Source: Paraconiothyrium sp. Pb-2020
Taxonomy: Eukaryota > Ascomycota > Dothideomycetes > Pleosporales > Didymosphaeriaceae
Reading direction: 5' to 3'
DNA: 64,000 bases
NCBI GenBank assembly: GCA_022419385.1
Contig: JAJUBI010000001.1
Location: 2,108,001 to 2,172,000, forward strand
How positions within the stretch are numbered: position 1 is the first letter of the stretch; every line of letters begins with the position of its first letter. The translations under genes and the position numbers were made by a program. Below, piece by piece: positions 19,854-29,812 of the stretch. The notes under the pieces were generated by a model, which was not told the origin of the DNA, did not search any database, and saw only the letters and a list, made by a program, of their open reading frames with translations.

Positions 19854-21595
19854 ATGGCGGGCAAGTCGAATATAGTGAAACGGCGAAGGACCACGTGTAA
19901 AACAGGATGCTTGACCTGCAAGTAAGCACAGTCTGGGCAGGCGGACGCTCCTAAGCAGGACTTACCGAAGACAGAGCGAGAAAGGTCAAGTGTGACGAGG
20001 GAAAACCTGCATGCCACAGGTGTATCTCGACTGGCAGGTCATGTGATGGATACGGTATCTGGGGTGGTGGTAGTAATAACGCCGAGTGTCACGGGAGGAT
20101 GGCGTCCGTAACATCACGCACCTCGCACGCATGTCTGCGAGTGAGTGCGCCCACACCGTGTTACACTCCTGATGAACAGATATACCTGGACTGGTTCTAC
20201 ATCAGGACGGTCCCAAAGATTCCGGGTATTTTCCCACAAAGTTTTTGGAGTACGTTGTTGCGGCAGGCAAGCGTTACCGAGCCAGCTGTCTTCCATGCCA
20301 CGCTCACTCTAGCCTCCACGCACAGGACTAACAATGGAGACGAAGACGACGGGAAGGGCCTCCATATGTCTGCTAAACAAGAAAAGTTCATGCTTCAGAA
20401 TTACAGCAAAGCCATTCGGTATTTGCAACCGCATCTAACGACCAAAATTATGGCATCTACTCGCATCGCTCTTATCGCATGTGCTATTTTTACATGCCTC
20501 GAATTTCTGAGAGGCAACTTCAAGACCGCACAGACTCACCTGAAGAATGGCTTATTGGTGCTGCAAGAGACTTACGGTGATACACATGATGGCGTTGTTA
20601 TCATGCGAACGATGGACCATACGGACCGTTGGATTACCGAGACCTTTCAGCGCCTCCACATACAGGTCGAACTCTTCTACCTGACTCACAACCATTCAAG
20701 TATCATCCTGCAACAGAGTTCATCAACGAGTCCGCCTCCGCAGAATACCTTCCCCGATCTAAGGGAAGCTTGGTCTGAGCTTAATCGCATCTTTTACAAC
20801 ATCATTGCCTTAAGAAACAAGGCTCACCTCCACCAGATTCCAGCGGGCGGTTCACAAAACCACGGAACCTGCGACAGCGAGCTCATTCCGCTGCAACAAT
20901 TACTCCAGGCCTCGTTACATCAGTGGCACACAACATACACATCGTCCAAGCCCCACCTCGATTCTGAAGAGCCCACGCTCGTCATCAACGCCATAATTAT
21001 GAGTTTCTACACGCTTGCCGCAATCCTGTGCTCTACCTCTCTCTCCTCTGAACTTGCTTACGATGCTCATACCACCCGCTTCCTCGCCATCATCACATAT
21101 TCAGCACACCTTCGGAAATCGCGGCCACCGCCCAAGATTTGTGATAGAGCGGGCTTTAATATGGCTCACTCCATAGTTGACTTTGGGTGGATACCGCCGC
21201 TGTACTATACAGCAATCAAGTGCAGAGTAAGAAGAGTAAGATTGTATGCTCTGCTGCTACTCGAGAGCACGATGCATAGGGAAGGCATCTGGGACTGTAG
21301 GATTATGAGCAGGATCATGAGAAAGGTGATGGAAATTGAAGACGGGGGTCTTTATGGAGACGATGGGGAAGGCTATGCGTCAGAAACGCTGCCGGAACTT
21401 GACGGGTTAGGCTCACCTGAGGTGCCGCTCGAAAGAAGACTGCGTGAGATCAGGGTGGAAATGGACGATGAAATGACGGAGAACGTCATGATGGAGTACA
21501 AGAAAGCGTGCTATCCTGCGGGGTGGGAGCGTGTGCGCGTCTGTCTCACGGCTCCTTATACGGGAGGCATTCAACTACCTGGGACAATCTTTTAG
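19854..21595 (+). CDS. Zn2Cys6 transcription factor
   Basis: A 562-residue fungal-specific transcription factor. Exon 1 19854-19921, intron 19922-19974 (53 bp, GTAAGC...ACAG), exon 2 19975-21595. The binuclear zinc cluster is complete at Cys19, 22, 29, 36, 39 and 46 (CLTCKARKVKCDEGKPACHR), preceded by a basic KRRR stretch. The intron splits the cluster-coding sequence, as is common in this family. The rest has the helical, weakly conserved character of the fungal transcription factor middle homology region and ends in an acidic segment near residues 470-510. The cluster binds CGG triplets, and its own upstream region has such pairs. Being divergent from the aldo-keto reductase and between the monooxygenase and FluG-like genes, it is a candidate local pathway regulator. 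Confidence 0.9.
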
Positions 21596-21772
21596 ATGAA
21601 ATTGTACTAGGATATTGATTTCTGACGAAGAAAGCCTTGAGTCAGTCAACTATCGGAGTTCCACGAACGTCACAGTTATTATCTCATCAGGCAAGCAAGG
21701 CTAATAAATGCAGAGAACAGAGGTACCAAAGCCATCCACTGACGACTTGGCTAGACAGGGACACTAGCCATC

Positions 21773-24713
21773 TCAGTACCTCTCAATAAGCCACACCCTC
21801 CGCTCTTGATCCGTCATCTCCGAAAGCATCTTCTGTTCACTCTCTTTCATTGTCAAGTAGTCCCTCACGAACCCTTGCGCGAGCGCCTCCTTCAGCTCTC
21901 CATCTGTCTCAAGCGCGCGTATCGCCTCTCCAAGATTAACTGGCAGTTTCTGCGTGATACCAAACGTCGCCCTCCCGGCTTCATCCAATTGCGAGGGATT
22001 GTACGGCACATCTCTCTGCGGAAAGTCAACCACGTTGCTTTTCAGGCCGAGGATACCAGCTGCAAGGATGGCGGAGACAGCAAAATACATATTCGCAAAG
22101 CCATCCAGACACCGTATCTCCCAACGCCCACCGTTGACTCGTCGGAGTGGCACTTCGCGATTTTGCGTCCCCCATGCAACCCATGTGCCACCAGTCCAAG
22201 AATCGTCAGCTACGCGGCCGTAGCTGACTTGCTCAGGCATCGTAAACGCGCAGATTGCAGGTAAATGGTTAAGTACACCGCCAACGAAGAATTGGAGATC
22301 TCTATCCGGAGGATCCAAGGAAATGTGTGCGTGCGCTGCGGTCCCGATGCCAGGGAAAGGTTGAGAGTGCAGCGTAGCTCGTAAGCCATGCAGGGCTGCT
22401 ATCTGCGCGACAACCTGTCGGGCTTGGATGAGGGAGTCGACAGCGGTTTGGAGCGGTTCGGGGGCTAGTACGAACTCGTACTGGCCTTGGCCTGACTCGG
22501 AGTGGAACTGTTGGACTTCGATTCCGATGTCAGACAGAGATGTAGCTATCTCCGCGAGCAAGGGAGTTTGAAGCCATTGTTCGGGTGTCAAGGTTCCCCA
22601 CGCGTGCGTTTTCGTCAACGGTGTGAAGGTTTCAATCTGAGGAGTATCTAAAGCTGATTTGAAAGGGTTATGGGGCGTGTCGTTGCGCCGCAAGAATGTC
22701 ACTTCGATTTCAAACCCGCACAAAAGCTTGACTATGCCCACCCTCGTAAGCAGAGGTTCGGGACCAGTATTGTGGAAACACTTACTTCCATGGCTGTATT
22801 GCAGCTCGTTCATCAATGCCTCCATGATCGTTCGCGGGCACTCGCGAAGAGGATTGCCTCTCTCATCGCGCCAGAAAGACAAGACTGTTGCGGAGGGAAG
22901 TGGATCCCGCTTATGGGTCCGCCGGAGGGAACGCAAATCTGGTTCCACATAGATCTGTCCAACTGGATTCATGACAGGTGTCGAGCTGTCGTTTTGGAGC
23001 GTTCCTTTGTTGCCCTGAGAGATGCCAATCCGGCTTCCAGAGCGCATCATGCGGTCGAACTCCTTGATTGGGACCATGCGCGCTCGGATAGTGGACATGT
23101 AGTCGAGCCACTGGACGTAGACAAACTTGACCTCAGGGTTCTGTTGCATGAAAGTATCGTATAGCTGAACATCGTACACCTGTGGCTCCTTCGGCGGCGG
23201 AGGGAATGGCGGAGGGAATGTCGGAGCCTGGTATCCTTCCGATGGTGTTCGAGGTAGAGTCGACGAAGGCGCTTGCCTTCGTATATCTGGATTGTTTTCT
23301 GGATAGGGAGATGTTGCAGCAGCAGCAGCCGGTGGGGACGATGCTCCTGCGGCCGATCTAGAATTGTAAGTGAGGGCCTTTGGTGGTACAACAAGATCAA
23401 CAAAATTTGCTTCATATCGCAAATTGTACAGGACGTTGGAGTTGTTGAACAAGATGTCCTTCGTCATCGCAATGGCTTGGTGGGGTGTAACATCTTCTTT
23501 CTCCACGTACTCCACGAGAAGCTTGATTAGTTAGCGTTTTATTTTCTATTGGACCTTTCGTGACACTTACATTTAGCCATACCTCGCGAAATTGTAAGTT
23601 TGCCAACCAGTAAGTTTCTGCTAGGAAGTGGCCATCACTCGAGTAGAGCAATTTGCTTCCAGGCGTAATCTCTAGCGCTTGTCGTAATATAGCAGTCTGA
23701 CCGTCTCGACTCACCATAGGAAACACTTCCCCAATATCTAAATAGACATTTTTATACACAGTAGCTAGATAGCCGGCTTCTCGCGTATACGGATAAGCCG
23801 AGTGAAGCAGCACAAATGGAACGTTCGGGTAGCCTTCAACCACAGGTTGCAGATATGCTGGATTTGACTTCAAAAGGTCGATATCTTTATCCCCGAGACC
23901 AGTATGCAGTTGCAAAGGCTTGGACATTGCGTCTGGGTGCAGAGTCTCCTCTGAGAGGATCTCCAGTGCTCGCAACACCAGATAGTCATTGAGTGCTTTA
24001 CGTTCGATTCGATATTTCTTCCTCCGGACGCACCGTTCTACGTAGCGTTCGAATGGAAGCCCAACGTCTCGCGCAGCTCGCTCATAGTCCGGCTCGATGT
24101 CTAATCCAGTCCGATAGCAGATTACAGTCTTGAAGCCGGCAACTTCTGGGTCCCGGGCCGCTTCTTGGATCTCTCTTTCAAATTCTTCGGTCAAGGTGAC
24201 CCACGTATCAGTGAAGAAAGTTGCAACATCCAGATCGTCATCAGTGACACCGTGCAGGATACTCTCCATAAGTCGTTCGGCTACCGTTTCGATTCGTACG
24301 ATGCGCTTACTTGGTGCCTTTGTATACCGGTCATGCCAGTGATACGGTAGTACCTTTTCGGGACTGGAGAGGCCATCGTCAATCAGCAGAGCATGTACCC
24401 CTTGGAAGCAGTGCTGGTTCAGTCTCTCCGGATCCGACCTTAGCCATTCCTCACGCTGGGCAAGCAGCTCTTCCCAATTAGCATCATCAGGACACTCGTA
24501 GAGTTGACGAAGTTGCCGTGCCGCTCTTAGGTGAGGGAGCGATTTGAAAGTATCTCTTAATGCACCTCCCTGCGCTTCGGTAGTCACCGATTCCACGGGT
24601 ATCGTGTCTAACAAGGCCGGCTGAATGATGTTGTGTGCATGATTGTCTATGATGGGGAAGGTGTTGACCACGTGTCGTAGATTTTCGATGGTTGGTTTAG
24701 GAGGAACTTCCAT
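21773..24713 (-). CDS. FluG-like amidohydrolase-glutamine synthetase fusion
   Basis: A 945-residue bifunctional protein built like Aspergillus FluG and related fungal fusions. Exons 24713-23571, 23521-22786, 22731-21773; introns of 49 bp and 54 bp (GTAAGT...CATAG). The second intron is in frame but breaks the GS core if kept. The N-terminal domain (1-381) is an amidohydrolase_2 TIM barrel with FPIIDNHAHNII (His25, His27). The C-terminal domain is a class I glutamine synthetase catalytic region with CGFEIEVTF, QFHSESGQGQYEF, AAHAHISL and NREVPLRRVNGGRWEIRCLD. A Pro/Ser/Ala-rich linker separates them. GS-like domains of this type can gamma-glutamylate amines; FluG itself is known for a developmental signal. 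Given the oxidoreductases nearby, catabolism of a nitrogenous or aromatic compound is as likely as signalling. Confidence 0.88.
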
Positions 24714-25351
24714 GGTGGTTATGCATGGGGGGCCTTGAAATGTAGCTATCGTTGGAATTTAGCCCGTGCCGAGTCTGGTTGTTATTACGTGAATGAGAGC
24801 GTCATGAGTAGTCGCGAACACCGGTTGAATATGCCTCTTTGTTCGTCAGTCTTACAATCCCAAAATGCACACCTCCTAGTCACCAGACCTCATAGCGATT
24901 CCCAAAGTGCCAGGCTCGGTAGATTCAGCTTGTCTATCTGTGAGATACGTACTTCAAAGCAAGGGCCGATCGTGTAAAGCCCAAGGGTTTTTATATAGTT
25001 CGGCAGATATTTATGTTTTTGCGGCCCAACCTCGCAGGTGCTGTGACGTCGATGCGTGCGGAAGTGCCAAAAAGGTTGAGGCAATAAGAGGACGGGCAGG
25101 ATTTCAAGAAGCACCGAACTTGCTCGCTTTCAACGGCAAGGGGGGAGTCGACCTCGATAAACTTTACACAAAACTCACTGGTTTGCGGACTGAGATTTGG
25201 TCGTCTGATGTCAAAAAGGTCGCAATGCGGGATGCATATCACTAGCTCACTTGTCTAACCTACTTCGGGCGGGAGCGCATGACCTCTGTAGAACCTTAGA
25301 ACAAGCACTTTCAAGGCTTCCTCATCAGCAACGCCTTGGGTCTGCAATCGC
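24714..25351. other. intergenic region
   Basis: 0.64 kb containing the FluG-like promoter and the 3' end of the UstYa-like gene. No further gene supported. Confidence 0.45.
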
Positions 25352-26144
25352 TCACAGAATCGTCTCGTCCTCACTCGCCCTCCATTTCACGCTCCATCTT
25401 CCTAGTCCCTCGAAATCCCTACACACCCTCTCCGTCCCCCACCCCGGTGCCTCCGCCCTACCCTTGTCATCCACTACCAAATCCTCTAAATTGCTATCCG
25501 CGGCACAAATCAGTGCTTGCCTCAAGTACTCGAAGCAATGATCTAGATGATAGAGATGCACGTTCGCGCCCATGTTGTCAATATATTGGTTTACTAGCGA
25601 GTGCTTGCCCTGCAGCTTGTACAGCTCGTTGACGCGGGTGTAATATGCGATGCGTATGCCGTGCAAACAGTGTATCTGGTGGTAGGCGGCGATGGCTTTG
25701 GGTGGTGACGCGATTTGTGGGTGTTCCACGAAGCCCTTGCCTTTGGGAATGAGCGCCTCCCAGGCGTGTTGGGTTTCAGTAGTGGGTGATCCAATGAACG
25801 TGTGGTTTTCGTGCCAGACTTGTGGTGTGTGTCCTGATGGTGCTGCAGGCGCTTATCAGTACGATTATTTCGATGACGATCAGCACTTTGCTGAAGAATT
25901 GCGTACGAGGATATCCATCCATGAAGAGACCGCCAACGGCCCAGTAGCTCCACGCGGTACCGATGAAGGTTCCAAGCAGCATGAAGAACATGTGTGATGC
26001 CACATTCTTCCAGAATGGACCCATTCTCCGTTCTCGCCAATATTTGGGCGTTGGTTTGGTCGGTGTATCTGGTTCATTCTCATCCGCCGGTAACGAAGAG
26101 TACCTGCCATCGGGACGGCGTCTGAAGCGTTCGAAGAAGGCCAT
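25352..26144 (-). CDS. UstYa-like (DUF3328) membrane oxidase
   Basis: A 242-residue type II membrane protein of the UstYa/DUF3328 family. Exon 1 26144-25907, intron 25843-25906 (64 bp, GTACGC...CTGATAAG...GCAG), exon 2 25842-25352. A cytosolic basic N-terminus is followed by one transmembrane helix (about residues 48-70) and a lumenal domain with both family hallmarks: HQIHC (134-138) and HLDHC (178-182). NHT at 92 is a possible N-glycosylation site. Family members catalyse oxidative cyclisation, chlorination or hydroxylation of peptides in fungal RiPP (dikaritin) pathways and in some non-ribosomal pathways. No repeated Kex2-flanked precursor gene is seen within several kilobases, so this member may act on a non-RiPP product or on a distant peptide. 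It lies upstream of the FluG-like gene on the same strand. Confidence 0.85.
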
Positions 26145-28155
26145 TACGTCGAAGATACGTTGAAACTGGTAGCACTACACGAAACACGGCTTGTGATTAT
26201 AGGAGATCAATTGTCAACATGAAGTTGGGGTATACTGGTTCAGCATCGCTTAGGTAGACAAAGGGTCGCCCGGTGTTCCTAGTTCTATTCACACATGAAT
26301 TGGGTATAGTCTCTTAACACTCGGAGAAATTGCCATTCTAGAAGACCAGTATTTGGAGTTTGATCCACCTCCTCGCCTTTGGGAAAGCCAAGATAGTGAC
26401 CGATTGGCTTATTGCCGTGGCCGCGGCCCAGCTAAATGGCCCGATCCCTATAGACCAAAGGATGTATATTGTATTATTGAGTCCAGCTCGATTTGCTGCT
26501 TTATTAAAGAAACATTGTATAGAGAGAATAAACGTACTGTTTCGGTATATGAATTAATAGATCCATAATATCTCGACGAGAGCTTCATGCTTTTCTAATA
26601 TAAGTGTTTATGGCGAAGGAGTTTCTGTACAAGAGCTAAGATAGGCTAGCTGCAGCGAAGGACCGCATGACATAATAAGGTAACGATAAAGGAGAAAATC
26701 ATATCCTTCATATAATTTGCTTGGTGGTATACTTAGTAGAGCTACACCTCCTTAAGCACCTATATCAGCTACTTAACGACCTTAAGAACAAGCAAATTAG
26801 ACAAAGACTATGCGCGTAGGGTACTATCTCTTTACTAATGGATTGCCTACATGGGTGCTAGCTGCTAAGTGAGGCAGTCAACGATGAAGGAGTAGACTAG
26901 TACAACTTTAGTACTATAGGAATACTATTATAGTAGGTTTCTTAGTCTATACGGCCGCACCTCAATTACACACACCAGAGCATATGAGTATGATACCTGA
27001 GACGCAACATTATGATGACATTTCCGCGCTCTCAGACATGGCTTCAAAAGCAATCGGAAGTGACAGGTTCGACGTCATTGGGTATGAGTATTCTTGCGGT
27101 GGTCGGTCTGGGAAGCAAACCACAACTAAACGACTGTCTAATAGCACTAAACGAAGGAAGGGAAAGCGAAGCCACTTAGACACCGTCAGAAGCAGCATTT
27201 GCTTCCGAAAATTTTGGCATGCTGATGATGTATAAATGCCCAGCAATACATGAATTGAGCCGACTTATACATCAGCATCACTCTCACACCTAAATCGACA
27301 TCCAACGCCGACACCCCTTTCATTCGACCCGCGATGCTACTACACAATATGCCTATTTCCCGCTATCCTGAATCACGTACACGCGCCGTTCTGTCTTCAT
27401 TGAGGTGTAAAGTCCCGTAGCCGTCGCTAGACCGCATTCCTGTGGTACCGAGTCTAAATCTCCTATGGTATCTGTACCGCAGTCAATACCGCATTCCTAC
27501 CATACGATGTCGCCTAGTACAGCATATCAGTGGAGTCTTCTGGCTAATTCTTGACCAGTACTCTTTAGGACTACTTAGCGATTTAACATCGCGTTCCTAC
27601 CGTCAGTAGTCGTCGGCATCTCCCTCACGGCATTTGCATGCTAATACACAGCCACCACCCACTACATGTCCATTACTGTGTATACAATTCCGAACAGCGT
27701 GAGCAAGTAATGGCTTCCTATTGTCATCGCCGAACGAGCTCACCAGGCTGCCCGGTGCCATCACAAGGTAAGCAAGAGTGGCGGGGGCGCAGCACGCCAC
27801 ATTCCACATCATCGAGCACGCGCATCTACGACCTCCCGAACGCATGGTAAGCACCGATGGATTTGAACACGCAGAGTCAGACTTAGACATTACTAGCTTA
27901 CTGTGGAACACTGCTGCAGACCACGTTTGCTGAGGGAACATGTAAGAAACTTCCAACAACAAATGCCCAAAAGCAACGGCGATTTTATCATTTCAGTGTG
28001 CACAAATGTATTCACATCTAATGGAGAAATAAGAAAAGGATATAAAGCCATGCGCCTTCTGAGAATTAAGGCTGCCGCAGAGACCGGATATACACAAAAC
28101 GCACTCCCCGCACGCTATGCAAAAGGTTCGAACATGCTCGCACTCTTGGTTATGT
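26145..28155. other. 2 kb gene-free region
   Basis: Holds the UstYa-like promoter, an AT-rich eroded segment (described separately), and a non-coding part with short loosely repeated words around GCATTCCT near 27434, 27493 and 27593. A 119-codon open frame on the minus strand at 27603-27962 has no recognisable feature. Confidence 0.4.
26350..26960. repeat. AT-rich eroded repeat, possibly a RIP-mutated transposon relic
   Basis: Composition changes sharply to AT-rich with abundant TA dinucleotides and stops in every frame, unlike flanking DNA. Near 26915-26940 there are short palindromic runs of TAGTACTATAG and ACTATTATAGT type. This is the usual look of repeat-induced point mutation on an old element, but no terminal repeat or transposase motif survives. 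Confidence 0.35.
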
Positions 28156-29812
28156 TTACAACAAGACCATGGCAGCGCCCGAAGCGATGGCGCCGAAGAG
28201 GTAGGTTGCAATGCCGAAGTAGCCGACTGAGACGTGCGAAACGGTGAGGCCGCCCGCAGCAGCACCCTGGCTGCCGGACTTCGAGCTGCCGCCGGTAGCG
28301 AGGGCAGCGGCGCCAGAGAGAGTACCAGTGCCAGCATCGCCAGCCTGCTTGAGGAGACTTTCGCAGCTAGCGGCGGTGGTGGCAGCAGCCTTCTTGAGCG
28401 TGGCAGAGCCTTTGAAGTCACAAGCGTCGGAGGCCTTCTTCTGAGCGTTGTAGTAGGCGTTCAGCGCAAAGGCGAGCTGCTCTTTGGGCTTGCACATGCC
28501 GTAAGCGCCGTAAGGACCAACGGTGGCATTGCGGTTGATACCAGCACAGTACTCACCGTCCTTCATGCCGCAAACGACGCCGAAGAGGCTGCCAACGTCG
28601 TCGTCGGATGACACGGAGTCGGAGACGCCGCACGAGATGGTGTCCATCATGCAGTCGCAAGCCTGGACGTTGACGACCGGAGGGAGAGGGTCAGAAGGTG
28701 CGCCCCAGTTGCTGTTGACGGAAGGGCATTTGGCAGCTGCGGTGTTGGTAGGGCTGTAGTCGGCCATCTTGACGCCGGTAGGGGTAGCCTTAGCGATCTC
28801 CTTGGAAAGGTTGTCAAAGTCCTCGTTGGTCTTGACAGTGTTACCGCTGACAGTAGCGAGACCGAACTTGTTCTCCTCCTCGTGGTACATGTAGACGATA
28901 CCGCCAGACCAGACATCGTTCATCTGCTTGCCGTAGAGAGCTCCAACTTCCGTGAATAGACGGGGACGGACTTCGTTGCAACCGTATTCGGCAAAGAAGA
29001 CAGGAACGTTGTAGGACTCGAACTCCTTGGTGCGCACATCGAAGCCAGACTTGGTGAAAGACGACTCGCCGCACCAGGAGTAGATGTTGTAGCCCCAGAA
29101 GTCGATAGATTCGGTGCTCTCACCACAGTCGAAGTAGTTGGCAAGGTTCTCACGAATGTCAGCGTCGTCGTTGGTGGCGTATCCAACGCCAATGGTGCGG
29201 TAGCCCTTGGTCTTGATGTACGACTTGGAGTCACGAACAGCGGCCTTGACAAAAGCACTAGCGAAGGTATTGTTCTTCTGGTTGGATACCTCGTTACCGG
29301 CAAAGAAACCAAGGGTGTTGCTGTACTGCTGCATTTCATCAATGACGGCAGTGTAGCGCTCGAAGAGTGGCGTGTTCCACTCAGCGTCGTTGCGGTTGAT
29401 GGACGTCTTAGGCTCGGACAAATCGGCAACGACGTAGATACCAGCTGCCTGGAGGGCGGTCATGCACTCCTTGTGGTCCTTGGTTGGATCGATGGCGTAC
29501 ACTCGAATGGTGTTGGTTCGCAGCTTCTTCAGGTACTCGATGTCACGCTTGCACGAGGTGCTGTCGGCCAAAGGATCCGTGTAATCGGAGCTTGCGTTGG
29601 TCGAGCCAGCGGCACCAACGCCCTGTTGGTAGGCCACACCACGCATGTAGCTGTGGAATCTTAGAACATGTCACCAGCGAAAATGGTGCTACTTACAACT
29701 GTGTGCCATTGGTCTTGTAGAAGAACTTGCTGCCCTTGATGACGATAGGGTCGACGTCCGCAACTGCGGTGGCTGCGAAGAGCGCAGCAGCGGCTGCGAA
29801 GGAGAATTTCAT
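28156..29812 (-). CDS. GPI-anchored 1,3-beta-glucanosyltransferase (GH72, with X8/CBM43 domain)
   Basis: A 536-residue cell-surface enzyme of the Gas/Gel family. It cleaves beta-1,3-glucan and re-joins the chains, so elongating and branching wall glucan. Exon 1 29812-29697, intron 29651-29696 (46 bp, GTAAGT...CACAG), exon 2 29650-28156. A signal peptide (MKFSFAAAAALFAATAVA) opens the protein. Catalytic glutamates are Glu159 in FFAGNEVSNQ and Glu260 in VFFAEYGCNE. A cysteine-rich X8 module spans about residues 370-465 (CDCMMDTISC ... YGMCKPKEQLAFALNAYY). The Ser/Gly/Ala-rich region and the terminal hydrophobic stretch (YFGIATYLFGAIASGAAMVLL) are a GPI signal. The gene is divergent from FKS1, whose product makes this enzyme's substrate. 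Which paralogue it is cannot be settled here. Confidence 0.95.

Noticed and set aside
27430..27605. three loosely similar GCATTCCT/GCGTTCCT words
   Set aside because: Spacings are irregular (about 59 and 100 bases) and similarity extends only a few bases; no CRISPR-like or iterated structure.
27820..27905. tRNA-like T-arm word (GGATTTGAAC) on the plus strand
   Set aside because: The flanking bases do not form the 5 bp T stem or an acceptor stem on either strand.
27603..27962. 119-codon cysteine-containing frame on the minus strand
   Set aside because: No signal peptide, no recognisable motif, no splice or promoter support; it lies in a gene-free stretch where such frames occur by chance.
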